The notes: generated from the sequence alone by a model not told the origin. Positions 47,075 to 57,692 are shown, numbered from the stretch's first letter. The stretch is 64,000 nucleotides of DNA from Macrosoma leucophasiata (GCA_036365455.1 JAWQUS010000026.1:17564001-17628000), one strand, 5' to 3'. Program-made: numbers and translations.

Positions 47075-47377
47075 CCATAGAGCAACACCGGAGGGGAGTA
47101 GCCATATGCAGGCTTTCCCCTCTGTCAAAGTACAAGCCCAAATGATATAATAATGCCTATACCTCTCGCCGTGATGTTTAAATGTGTGCGTGAAATTGTT
47201 TCTGTATTTTGTTCAAGTCAAGGTGTGAGTTTCGTAGTAATAGACAATTTTTGTAGTGTGCGTGTGTGTCGCACGCATTTCCCCCCGCAAAAAATGATAG
47301 ACTGTTTTGCATCGGTGATACACGCTATGGCAACTCCCCTCCGGTCCGCCGCGACCGGTGGGCCGCGTTGCTCTATG
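47075..47377 (+). mobile_element. Family F hAT-type MITE inserted in family A
   Basis: ACTTTTAC at 47067-47074 and 47378-47385 is a perfect 8-bp TSD inside a family A copy. The left terminus has lost about 20 bp (CATAGAGCAACACCGGAGG). Confidence 0.88.
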
Positions 47378-47410
47378 ACTTTTACCTCTTTTTTTTGTAA
47401 ACACTAGGTT

Positions 47411-48289
47411 TGCAGCATTCTTTATTTAGTGTGAACTACTTGCTTATTCCCTGCCGAGAAAAAGCATCGAAATCTGCAATCATAAGCAACGAGCTTTAAG
47501 AGTAACTTAAGTTAATAAAAAATATCTAGTGAGATTCGGAAAGAACCCACTTTTACATAAATCCAATTAAAATTTTACACTTATAAAATTAACTACCTCT
47601 TAAAAATGATCTTCGTTATGTAACTTCGTACAATCTTTTGTTATTTGGTTATTCAAATGCTCTGCTCATACAATGCACACACACACACACGTGCGGCTAT
47701 TTCTCTACATCTCCATGTGAAGCGTTTTATTTTCGTGAAAGTGTCTATTCTATTACCAACTTTCCTCCATAATCCATTACAAAAGCACGAAACACAAAAC
47801 CGCTTTAGTTCCAATTAAAAGCGTTTAATAATTTTAATTGAAACTGAATAAATCTATCGATTCATAGAACGATGTATTTTTTTCATTCAGGCCTAATACA
47901 GAAGTTGCCTGTCGTTTACGAATTATTTAGAAGCTAGAACGTAGTTAATTTACATAATGAGATGGAAATACAACCATAGTCACAATCTACAAATGAAGAC
48001 TGAGCAATTAAAAATATGGAAGAGAATTTTATTTATTTTATAGAGGATCTTTTACACTCGGAAATGTTTAAAAAATCCAGTGTGTAAAGTGAAGGACAAT
48101 ATGTCATTTTCCTTTCAGATTGTGAAAAATTACACACAGCAAAATTTCAATACCTCCTCCTTTTTGAAGTCGGTTAAAAATAACCGAAAGGAGAGTTTCC
48201 TTTCTAATCAAAAATGAGAATCGCATGAGAACCAAAGTATACTATTTAAAGTTGCTATTCGGAATAGCGAAACTCCAGTGGCAGCAAGC
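47411..48289. other. No gene recognised
   Basis: AT-rich, with one CA microsatellite. Confidence 0.4.
47677..47695 (+). repeat. CA microsatellite
   Basis: A short uninterrupted CA run. Confidence 0.8.
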
Positions 48290-48430
48290 AGAGAAAGAAG
48301 AAAGAAAGAAAGAATCGCCTTTATTGGGGCAGACACGAGGCATGGCCTCCCGAAAAAAAAGAAGGAAATAAACATAATGTGAACAAGAAAGAATGGAAAT
48401 ACAAAAATAGGTCGGTACTTAAGAAAAAAG
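48290..48430 (-). mobile_element. LINE-type 3' UTR with TTTC tail
   Basis: The minus strand reads GGCCATGCCTCGTGTCTGCC and CCAATAAAGGCGATTC, then a TTTC repeat (48293-48315). It contains AATAAA, as in LINE 3' UTRs. Confidence 0.5.
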
Positions 48431-48544
48431 AACATATTTAAAACTTAACACTAATATAAGTACTTAATTACATTATTAGTACAAAACATTAGTAGTCATA
48501 AAAAAAAACAAAATAGAAAAGAGCACATAGTTCGAAATACCGAC

Positions 48545-48735
48545 AGCCAGACAGCAGGGACAGAAGAGTTCCGGAGTGGCCACCGCATATCGGAAGACTA
48601 AACGTGGGCATCCCCATGAGAGACAATCGCTGGATGAGGGCGGCCCAGGACCGTTCATTGTGGCAATCTTGGGGTGAGGCTTTTGTCCAGCAGTGAATGT
48701 CTTTCAGCTGATAATAATAATGTCCCCCAGACCGA
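48545..48735 (+). pseudogene. RTE LINE 3' end fragment (ORF2 C-terminus)
   Basis: The + strand encodes NRWMRAAQDRSLW, then WGEAFVQQ and a TGA where the family usually has W. An AT-rich tail with TGATAATAATAATG follows. It is the same C-terminal block as at 35960-36128 (minus), so it is a second, independently truncated copy of the same LINE lineage. Confidence 0.7.
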
Positions 48736-48769
48736 ATTTCCGTCACGGCGGCCAATCTCAACAGAGACT

Positions 48770-49062
48770 AGTCAACTGCGCGGGAGATATAATAGTGCAC
48801 AAGTGTGTGCACAAACACAGGTATACTCTCTATACCTTCACTCTCATAGCCCGATGGGACGGCAATCCGACACGACCAGAGAGAGATCGGGCGCAGGACC
48901 GACGGCTTTACGTGCTCTCCGAGGCACGACCAGACTCCGGGCTACTATTGAGAATTTCCTTTCAGAAAAAACCTAATATCAGATTTTCCCGACCTGGGGA
49001 TCGAATCCAGGACCTCGGGCTTCACCATCGCGATTGCGACCACTGAGCCAACAAAGCAGCTG
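48770..49062 (-). mobile_element. Family E tRNA-like SINE
   Basis: The minus strand starts GCTGCTTTGTTGGCTCAGTG, with an A-box-like TGGCTCAGTGG and B box GGATTCGATC near 48997. The body differs from families B and D. The left boundary is uncertain. Confidence 0.55.
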
Positions 49063-50147
49063 ACCAAATCACACGTCTAATTGTTGAGCCATTACTTTTA
49101 ATTAGTATAGATTCAAAACGTCACTACAATATAAATACACACGGATCTATACATCAATGCCATAAATACTATAGGTATGTACTATAAACAGGTGTCCACC
49201 CAAGATGGTAAAATGATATCATACTAGTAGCCGGTAGGTATGCTATAAAAAAATTAAAAATGATATAATGTTTACAATAGGGCTTGTGGGGGGCGGTGTG
49301 GGTGTGTACGTGCTTTGTCATTCATAGGGTTGTCAAATTGTATGGTTTTTTTTAATGAATGGACAATAGAAGTTTTTTCATGTGATTGAAATAGGAAACT
49401 ACGATGATTCAACATTACAGAGTTGGGAACTTTTTTAGACAATTTGATCCACTTAATTTAGTTTTAGGTATTATTTAGCTAATATTTTAATCATTAAATA
49501 AAATATTATTCACCTAACATTTTTTTTTTATTTCTTTTAATTTACGCGTGTGGTGTTAATGGTCGTCCGAATAAATATTTTTTCTTTCTTATTTTTTCAT
49601 CAAATTAATATTTTGCCTATAATTGTAGTACCTCAAGATAATAACTAAATTTATCAAAACTATAATTACATAACGTAACGTATAGGTTTTAATGAATACG
49701 TCCTTTCTAATGGAATTATTTGGAGCGTAATCCATAGAAACGAGGTTAACAAGTAGAAAGGTACTTGATCTTAACATAATATACAAATAACACTCATTCT
49801 TTTCTTTTGCTATGCAATATGTGTACTTACTCAGAGTGGTCAGGTACTAGCTAATATGTTTATCACGTAAGCATTTCACATAGGTTAGGATTACAGTGTT
49901 TTTGTAAAAAGTTGATCACAATTTTTTGTAAGCATATTTCATTTCACTATTGATAAGATATGCAGTGATTGAAATAAGGCCATATCAAAAAACAATTGAC
50001 AAAAAGTGGCTAAAGCTGTCAGCGCCTGAAAAAAATCTGAGTGAAAGACATTGAAAGACAAAAGATTTGACTTATGATGATAATAATATTGAAGTAGCCA
50101 CGTACTTACTATAAACTAAATGTGACATTAACTTTATTATCAAGTCG
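49063..50147. other. No gene or repeat recognised
   Basis: AT-rich unique sequence. Confidence 0.4.
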
Positions 50148-50330
50148 GCGCCAGACACTGCATGTATGCACTGCAGACATTTGAGTACACATCCTGCTGC
50201 CAGCTGCCAGTGACGTCACCTACACGACCTACACACACAACACTCACAACTCTAAAAAATGATAAACATACCAAACAAATTATTAGGTACTTGTTGTATT
50301 TACATCACAGTGCAGTAACTATGGATATCA
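50148..50330 (+). repeat. Direct duplication with CRE-like site, copy 1
   Basis: CGGCGCCAGACACTGCA, CACATCCTGCTG, GTGACGTCAC and TACTTGTTGTATTTA occur in the same order as at 50515. Confidence 0.55.
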
Positions 50331-50514
50331 AATAATTAGAAATAATACTCCTTTTTTGCTTTAATTGTTTTTTAGACTACATCAATGTTAAAACTCGACT
50401 TCAGACTTGCAATAAAATATTTTTCCGCTAATTTTGAACAAATCGACAAATATAGAATGATACAAACATAAACAAGGAACCTAAAAGTAAAGAGCATCAA
50501 AAATCAAGACAGAC

Positions 50515-50712
50515 AAACCGGCGCCAGACACTGCAGCTGCCACTTGACCTCACATCCTGCTGCTGGTGCGCGGTGACGTCACACACACAACACTACAGCA
50601 AAACAAACACCCACAACCCTACACTGATTCTTTGTTATAGAATATTACATATCACGCAGATAAACAGATCAAACGAATCATTAACTTGTTGTATCTATTT
50701 AGATGTCCGTAC
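50515..50712 (+). repeat. Direct duplication with CRE-like site, copy 2
   Basis: The shared landmarks of copy 1 recur with deletions. Each copy keeps one GTGACGTCAC palindrome (the CRE consensus is TGACGTCA). Confidence 0.55.
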
Positions 50713-51147
50713 TCTCTCAAAGCCTGCCCAAAAGTATCTTGCTGTCTGTCTTTCATAATGAATAGATAAATAGAATAGATAATTTCTTTATTTTTCTTAA
50801 AATGCATAAATCTATTACAATTAGGTACAATAATCATTCAATCTCGTTATACATCCTATCTCTTTTTTACTTAGTTACGGCTGGACGATACATTCCAAAA
50901 GGGAAAAAGTTAAAGGTAACAACTTAAGTTAAGTTAGTTAACTTAGAACTTAGTTTAAGTTAAAAGTTATAAACATTTACTTGACGAATTTTAAATAAGG
51001 AGGTGCGCCATTCAAGGAACGACGACTCCTTTTCTACCTACTATGTTCTTATTCTTAGGTTTTCGCGATCTGTCGTTGAAATAAAGTTATTTAATAAGTA
51101 TAAGAAGGATCCATTTCATGAAGACGCCTTCTCAAATATCCCTTTCT

Positions 51148-51229
51148 GATAAAATATAATGTAAAAGCTTTTGCTTTTATGATAAAATATAATGTAAAAG
51201 CTTTTGCTTTTACATTATATTTTATCATA
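51148..51229. repeat. Direct plus inverted repeat around GATAAAATATAATG
   Basis: A 32-bp unit (TGATAAAATATAATGTAAAA then GCTTTTGCTTTTA) is repeated directly at 51148 and 51180. The second copy is the left arm of a perfect 24-bp hairpin (51178-51201 with 51206-51229, loop TTTT). Confidence 0.8.
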
Positions 51230-51235
51230 TACCTA

Positions 51236-51472
51236 GTACTATTTTGCCCGCGACTTCGTCCGCGTGTATTTTTAATAATTGAAAATTGTAGCCTATATGT
51301 AAATACACATATATTCCAATGTATAACTTAAATTACTGTAAAGTTTCATCCAAATCCGTAGGTATAGTTTTCATGAAAAAGTAACAAACATCATCCATCC
51401 ATATATAATAGATTATTATGCCATCCATCCATACTCACAAATATTCGCATTTATAATATTAGTAGGATTACC
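51236..51472 (+). mobile_element. GCCCGCGACTTCG-type repeat, full length
   Basis: It runs from ACTATTTTGCCCGCGACTTC to TTTATAATATTAGTAGGATTA, with a small duplication of the CCATCCATCCATA block. Its start lies 6 bp after a perfect hairpin (51178-51229). Confidence 0.6.
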
Positions 51473-52978
51473 CAGCGGACACCTTATCAGAGTTATTAGA
51501 ATTTGATATTCGCTGCGAATCCGATTCGCATTAAAGGAGATGTTGCAAAAATGTATGGACCTCCGGCCATGTATTGTACACAATATCATTAAACAGGCAA
51601 AATCAATATAAAAACGTTTTTTACTGCATATTTTATCACTTATTTAGCTTTGTTTGCAGTTACAAAGCATTATTTTCAGTTAGAATTGCAACTCAAAACC
51701 AACATGGTGGATATGGCGAGCGATGTCATTTTGACATTTTCATTTTTTAAATTGTATTTTGATTATAGAGTACTTGGAGAAAAAAGTAATATTTTCTAAA
51801 TACTATCAAAATCGATTGATCCCAAGTGTCGGCTGTATCGCCGCCATGTTTAACATAGTTAAAAATGATAAAATCGTTTGAATCAAATGTGGTTGTAACT
51901 CTAAAATATATTCTTGAATAAATTAATTGTATTTTTTTCGGATTCTTCTTTAATTTACCCATTTTTTGAGGACGTGTACGAACCAGAGCCGAGCTCGCAA
52001 CATCTCCTTTGATCCTTTTTGACCGACTCCTGAAAACTGTCTTGACTTCTAAACTTCTAAAACGTCTTATCTTGAATGTGCTAATATTCTGTTTTTTTCC
52101 GAAACGTTTATTTCGGATATCCTGTAGCTTGAGTTACGGTTACGGAAAGATATAAAATACCTAGTTAGAGAATACGGCATCAGGTGGTATTTGGGAGACG
52201 CGGTTAGCGAGCTGTCTTGGAGGAAATGCATTGCAATGTGTTCTTTCATTCATAAATACCTATAATCTTTGTTAATATTGGTATAATGATATGACCAATA
52301 ACTGCCTTGAAAAGGTTAACCAATATTTCATTTCGCCTTTATTGTACTTATGATAATAGATAACGTCAAGATAAAACGCGACTGAAAACAAAGGTCGAGG
52401 ACGCTATCAATATTTGTGTTAAAAAAGGAGACTAAACGTTTTATTACGTCTGGAGGCGTGATAATAATCTACCGTTTGGAGAATTGGTTGTATAATACAA
52501 GCGGTCCAAGGAATCAAACCAAGCGCCAACTGCAACTTGGACTATGACCTACTCCTGTAATCAGCATTAAAAGAGACGTGTCACCCGAAAATCCTAATTG
52601 TGTCCCATTAACTACCAGGCTCTCCATGATTATAATTGATACTAAACACTTTCTATAAATGGTCTGGAAATAATGCAATCAGCATTAGATCGAGGTCAAT
52701 CCGGCGCATCGTGGATTGACATCAATAAATCTATAAACGCTGACCGGCGAATGTCCATGTTTTGCAGTCAATTCATATTTATTCATGTTGGTTTAGCAAA
52801 AACAGCTATCTAGTGAATAAACAGTTCGACGGGATAAACGAGCGATGTGAACGCGGACTTATATAGCTAATTTATTAAATTGCAAAGTTGATCTACACTG
52901 TTACGTTTGGGATCAAATTATACAACAAATATTTTTCGAGGTATGTCCAGAAGTTGAACTAGGTAAGTAAAATAAAAA
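51473..52978. other. No gene or repeat recognised
   Basis: Unique AT-rich sequence with no coding signature. Confidence 0.4.
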
Positions 52979-53172
52979 TGACGACCCGGTTAGTCCAGCG
53001 TGAGATGTGAGATGACCGCTTGATTCGAAGGGTCGCGGGTTCGATCCCCGCACGGGGCCAAATATATGTATTTCGGGTCTGGGTGTTTGTGTATGTGTTG
53101 TGTGTGTACAACGGCACATACACAAACACGACGATACAGGTTTATACCTAATATGTGAGTGTAAGCGTATTT
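52979..53172 (+). mobile_element. Family B tRNA-derived SINE
   Basis: It starts TGACGACCCGGTTAGTCCAG, with the B box GGTTCGATCC at about 53039 and the GGGTGTTTGTGTATGTGTTG body. It ends GTGTAAGCGTATTTTA. Confidence 0.8.
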
Positions 53173-53684
53173 TATTTTAAGAATAAAAAAAATTGCATAG
53201 GTATAGGAAATCGTACGAGAATATGGATTCCATTTCGAATGTTTTTTCCCATTTCGCTACAGATTCCGAAACCGAATCCGAAATACATTTTCGGATATCA
53301 TTGCACTCCAAGTTCTAAGACGTTTTATCACACTTTTTTTCCAGACTTACCGACATTTAGCTAATGACGCATTTGATATGAAATACGTGCATTTGCCTTA
53401 CTTGCGTATGCGTAAAATGCGTTTTTATGTTGAACCAGTCCGGTTCTATATAAAAAAGACAAAAGAGAATGCAAATAAAAATAATCGAATTTTCGTTGCA
53501 AATAAATAACAAACTTCAAATGATCATTGAACCGTCCCTTCTACATCTAATATCCGTAACCGAAACTAAGTGATAATCCGAATTAATAACATATCTGATA
53601 CCGACTTATAATTCTATGCCGACAAGTATAATGGATATCATTCACATATCCAGATGCAAAATGTTATTCATATCCGTAACATCC

Positions 53685-53747
53685 AATGTTCGCGTTATCG
53701 CGATAATGGCTAGCCACATTATCGCGATAAGTGATACCGCGAACATT
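53685..53747. repeat. Nested palindrome rich in TATCGCGATA
   Basis: AATGTTCGCG and TTATCGCGATAATG are mirrored across GCTAGCCA by CATTATCGCGATAA and CGCGAACATT. TATCGCGA-type sites also recur near 24350-24410 and 56821. Confidence 0.65.
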
Positions 53748-54736
53748 TACAATATCGCGACAAGTCTGGCAAGCAATTCGTGCCGTCGCGATGAATGAAC
53801 AAAAATAACTCGGCCTGGCGCACGGCGCAGCCAGCTTTCAGAGAATTTTTATCGCGACAACATTCGTGCGGTTGGCTACGCTCTGCGTTACCACTTTTAG
53901 TAGAATTCTACTTTTTCAGTACAATTTGCGCGATAACTAAGATAATTTAGTAGAGATACATTTTAGAGATAGAGGTTTAGTAGATATCAGTAAAAACACG
54001 TAAGAAATATGCTCGAATAAATAAATTCAAAAAACTCAAACTAAAAAAAAAATGTATATCAATTTGGATGAAAGTCGACTTATTAATCGCATACTTTTCT
54101 ATAAGGAAAATAAATAAAAAATATTAGAATCTGTTGTTTTGGTTGTTTAACACTAATTGATATCACTGTGAATGATTAAAATGAAATGAAGATACGAACA
54201 GCAATATCATACTGTATGGAAAGAAAATCATACCACATTGAGAAAAATAGACTGTCTTCCCATGACGTGATGATACTTATTTTTTTAATTTGTATAGATA
54301 GATACTATATATCAACGTTTGATGGAAAGTGAAGATGTGGTCGAAGATAAAGCAGGTTGGTCTAGAAGGTACCTATTCACTCTAGATACTACCGATGCTA
54401 TTTTGCAAAACCCGTAACTAAAAGATAATTGCTTTGATTAAAAAGCATACTTAGTCAATCTGGAAGGCACACCTAAACATGATTGGTATTTTAGAATTAT
54501 CTATCTATCTTTTATTAAAATATGCTATGTCTCCGGGTCTCTGGTGCTAAATGCGATCGAACTTTCCAGTAATAAACAGAATATTATAAATATTTCACAC
54601 ATTTTACACGCTTTAAAAGGGATTCAAGAAGCAAGCAACTCCTGAGTGATGGGAAAATGAAAAGAAAAATGTTTCGGTTAAAAATGATGATTAGAAGAGT
54701 TTAAATAAATTTGTGGTAGAATTTCGGATTAAGAAG
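53748..54736. other. Region upstream of the MADF gene
   Basis: A moderately GC-rich stretch to about 53890 (CTCGGCCTGGCGCACGGCGC), then AT-rich sequence up to the promoter. No other gene recognised. Confidence 0.4.
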
Positions 54737-54747
54737 TGGTCACGCTG
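54737..54747 (+). promoter_or_regulatory. Motif-1-like core promoter element of the MADF gene
   Basis: The sequence TGGTCACGCTG differs at one base from the insect core-promoter 'motif 1' (YGGTCACACTR, bound by M1BP in Drosophila). It lies about 160 bp before the first in-frame ATG of the MADF gene, on the same strand, where a transcription start would be expected. A GC-rich patch containing GCGCGTTACGCGC follows. Motif 1 is typical of TATA-less housekeeping promoters, and no TATA box is visible here. Function in this species is inferred. Confidence 0.5.
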
Positions 54748-54784
54748 ACCAGACTTGTTCTTATTACGTTGCGCGTTACGCGCT

Positions 54785-54829
54785 ATGTTAGCAGCGAGAC
54801 GTCGAATGGATCGCACGTTTTGTGTTTAG
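54785..54829 (+). promoter_or_regulatory. Short upstream ORF in the MADF gene leader
   Basis: An ATG at 54785 opens a 14-codon frame ending in TAG at 54829, ahead of and out of frame with the main ATG at 54904. If transcription starts near 54750 this would be the first ATG of the mRNA and could damp translation of the main ORF. Its presence depends on the real transcription start, which cannot be fixed from sequence alone. Confidence 0.25.
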
Positions 54830-54903
54830 TTCTAATCTCTGAGTACAGTTTAATACTCAAATGTTATTGTATACTGTTTCACGTAATCTTTATTTATGTA
54901 ACT

Positions 54904-55245
54904 ATGGAGTGGAGCAATGAAAAAATACTAGAATTCATAGAAAATTACGAGACAGAACCAATTTTATGGAATCCGCAAGAACCGAATCACAAAAAGAAAC
55001 ATTTCAAGTTGGAGGCGTGGTTGAGGATTAAATCCAATTTAAGCTGGTCTGTCACGGTGGAAGATCTGAAGACAAAAATGAAATCACTAATGTCCTATTA
55101 CAGGCTGCACCTACATAAGTACAATAAATCTATGAAGTCCGGAACAGGCAAGGACGATATTTACCAAACAAGTTGGTTCGCCTTTTCAGCAATGAATAGT
55201 TTTCTTGCTCCTATTTATGAGTGCCAGCAAACTATATCTACACAG
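54904..55245 (+). CDS. MADF-domain protein, exon 1 (residues 1-114)
   Basis: Exon 1 encodes a MADF domain (about residues 8-105), a Myb/SANT-like DNA-binding module common in insect transcription factors such as Adf-1 relatives. The family hallmarks are spaced as expected: a start helix around LEFIENY, then PILWNP with W22, EAW at 37-39, a middle helix with K58-Y66, and W91 before the closing FL at 100-101. The exon ends with CAG then GTGAGT (donor at 55246) after exactly 114 codons, so the intron is phase 0. ATG 54904 is chosen because it is the first in-frame ATG; the open frame upstream to 54736 has no ATG. It joins the exon at 55806-56171. The likely role is nuclear sequence-specific DNA binding. 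Target genes are unknown, and a domesticated Harbinger-type accessory protein is an alternative origin. Confidence 0.85.
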
Positions 55246-55504
55246 GTGAGTAAGTAAAAGGCCGGGTCTTTGAGATTTTTTGTTTTATAATAAGTATAGA
55301 TACAGAACATAGAGTAGGCACAGTCAGATTATTATTTTCAAGTACTTGAAACAAACTGTTTCGGAAGACGCCTCTTTCGTTAATTCTTCTTTGATAACCG
55401 ACATCAGCGAACATGAAACAATAATTAATTACTGTCCACTCAAACCAAAGGGACTAAATGTTCAGTATCCAGCCTCTTTACCACTACCGAAGGACTGGTT
55501 ATTC

Positions 55505-55555
55505 TGAGATCGCAGGTTCAAATCGTGCCCGAAGCCAAATTTTTCTTTCCATTCT
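55505..55555 (+). mobile_element. tRNA-like SINE fragment in the MADF intron
   Basis: GAGATCGCAGGTTCAAATCG (B-box-like) runs to CCAAATTTTTCTTTCCATT, the same tail motif as the elements at 41319 and 46024. Confidence 0.5.
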
Positions 55556-55805
55556 CAAACGTCGCAAGGGTAAGGTGCGAAAGAGATAACGCTCTACAGA
55601 TCCGAAATACGCCGAAGTCTCTTTCCTAAGATCTATCTGCAATATTTCTTGTTGGATTATAGTTGAAATATTCACTTCCACTGTGTATTGGCGATAAAGT
55701 CACAACACGTTTTCCATTTAGAGCAGCTAAGCAATGCTGAAAAGTATCATATGAATTTGTTTCTTTCTCCAACCACTCATGTTCATTGCATCTGTATTTT
55801 TTTAG

Positions 55806-56171
55806 AGTAATGAAACACAGCACAGAGCTGATTCTGAAGATAGATCAACATCAAGTGTTGGACAAAAACGAAGAAGAGACGAATTGCCTCAAGAAAGAAT
55901 AGAAGTTAAACAAGAAATGCCAGAATCTTTTCATAGCATCAGAGACAGCTTTGATGATGAATATGAACTGTTTGGAAAGTTAATGGCGAATAAAATAAGA
56001 AAACTAAACAGTGAAAACACGCGAGAAGTTGTAATGAATGATATTTATAACTTAATATTCCGAGCAGGCATGATAGATCGACTTGATCATTCCACTTCAC
56101 CAAGTTATGAAACATATCTACAGTCTCCAAATCCATTCACATCCCAGTCACCAGATCAGCAAAGTATGTGA
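55806..56171 (+). CDS. MADF-domain protein, exon 2 (residues 115-235)
   Basis: A T-rich tract ending TTTTTTTAG supplies the acceptor at 55804-55805. Reading from 55806 continues the exon 1 frame without a stop for 121 codons to TGA at 56169-56171, giving a 235-aa protein. The 560-bp intron holds a decayed tRNA-like SINE piece near 55510-55555. Residues 115-140 are polar and end in KRRRDE, a plausible nuclear signal. Residues 164-203 (DDEYELFG through FRAGM) form an amphipathic stretch of acidic start, FGKLMANKIRKL and then IYNLIF, which fits a BESS-type protein-interaction motif, the usual partner of MADF at the C-terminus. The rest is Ser/Pro/Gln rich. The MADF assignment is firm; BESS is likely but divergent. 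Confidence 0.82.
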   Translation, partial: SNETQHRADSEDRSTSSVGQKRRRDELPQERIEVKQEMPESFHSIRDSFDDEYELFGKLMANKIRKLNSENTREVVMNDIYNLIFRAGMIDRLDHSTSPSYETYLQSPNPFTSQSPDQQSM

Positions 56172-56542
56172 TGTCTCCTCCTGTTAATGGCCTAGCCACT
56201 CTAGGTGATCTACTTGCACTATCTAAATGTATAAGTCATAAGATATATAAAAAAACCACAATTGTGTAATGTCCTAAGTTGATCTTTCTCCCCTTTTTAA
56301 TTTGACATTTGCAATACATTGTACAAAACGATACTGCAATGTAAGATGTTACAACGCCACCTATCGAACTTTTACAAAAACATTTTACATTCATAAAAAG
56401 GTCAGGAACACTTCCAGATGCATCCCTATCACCACATCAAACAACTGACATCAGATGAGAACTTTGTTCAGTCGTCTCAATAGACTTTGCAACCAACAAG
56501 AGCATCAGAAATCATCATATGCACATAATGAAAGAAAAGTGA

Positions 56543-56548
56543 AATAAA
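56543..56548 (+). terminator. Candidate polyadenylation signal of the MADF gene
   Basis: AATAAA lies about 370 bp after the TGA stop, with no clear repeat between them, giving a reasonable 3' UTR length. No other canonical hexamer was noted between 56172 and 56540. Actual cleavage cannot be confirmed from sequence. Confidence 0.4.
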
Positions 56549-56867
56549 AATACTGCCTAAGAATTGATTGCTTGAGACTGAAATGAATTTCAACTTTTTC
56601 AGTTTGATTTTTTACTTGTTTGTTTTAAATACTGCTAAGGAACTTATTATCTAAGTACAAGATAAAACATCCAGTATCGCCTTTTATTTCTTTTTACTTA
56701 TTTTTACTACCTATTTATTTTTTGATTAGGTATTAAACATAGAAAATACGTATTTGCTGCCCTCTGTTGCCAATTTCAAAAGCGCGATCGCCTCTTCCAT
56801 TTTACGAAATTTCAAAGAAGGTTATCGCGATAATACTATTGACATTGAAATCTCTGGTTTCAAATGT

Positions 56868-56940
56868 TTATAGCCTACAGTGTTACTTATCATCAATGTA
56901 AACTGTATGCTTGTTTACCACTTCATGATAATAAAAAAGA
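56868..56940 (+). mobile_element. Family A 3' end fragment
   Basis: ATAGCCTACAGTGTTACTTA, ATCAATGTAAACTG and an A-rich end are the family's last 70 bp. Confidence 0.5.
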
Positions 56941-57484
56941 TCGTAGCCGAATATTCGGTATTCGGCCAAATCACTGTTCGTTCTATGGTCTAGACGAAAT
57001 ATACCAACTCGACCACCAGTGTAGGTACCTATTCGATATCCACGTGGATTCTTTCACGTCAAGCCACATTAATTACGTGATATCTGACGCCTTCATGGAG
57101 CATAATCCTATCTTTAGGTCTTACCTGATATTGAACACTACTGAGAAAAACAGATGATAAAAAAAACTCAAGGTGAAGATTTTGCGGCTGCGAGCTCGGA
57201 CGATTGTAATACCCAACAGTACCCTCTAATGCTTCATCTTGTGGATAAGACACCATTTTCTTAGAATAGGTGTTTTTAATGCAATGGCATTTGAGGTCTC
57301 CACTATGAGCTTGGTGTATTTCTCCGCGATAATAAGCTTGATGTCACCCAGGAGACATTACATTTCTATAACCCGCCAAAGGAGACCCAAGTTTGGCTAA
57401 TTACGATCGTAAAGACGAGGCTCCGAGGGCACCCTTATATACGTATTATATAGGTATTATAAGAGGATACTGCATCGGATACTT

Positions 57485-57692
57485 CTGGGGCTGACCGCCT
57501 AAGTCAATTGCTTTCGTTTATGACGTTATCTTGTCAGTTTCGTATCGCCTATTAAAACCTTTCGCTCTTAAGTATATAGCTGCGGATGAAAACACTTTCA
57601 GGAAAACGATACGAAAGCGGTACGAAACTGTCAAGATAATGTCATAATCGTAAGCTTAACGAAAGCATTAGAGTTAGGCCGTCGGTCCCCAG
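57485..57692. mobile_element. MITE, CTGGGG termini
   Basis: CTGGGGCTGACCGCCTAAGT with AATTGCTTTCGTTTATGACG at the left mirrors GAAAGCATTAGAGTTAGGCC with GTCGGTCCCCAG at the right. The inverted arms run about 60 bp. Confidence 0.7.

Noticed and set aside
50148..50712. LTR pair of a small retrotransposon
   Set aside because: The copies are too diverged, lack TG...CA ends and TSDs, and enclose no primer-binding site or coding sequence.
52981..53055. tRNA gene candidate
   Set aside because: Head of a family B SINE; the D and anticodon stems are disrupted.
54736..54903. N-terminal extension of the MADF protein
   Set aside because: The frame is open, but no ATG lies in it and it overlaps the probable promoter and leader.
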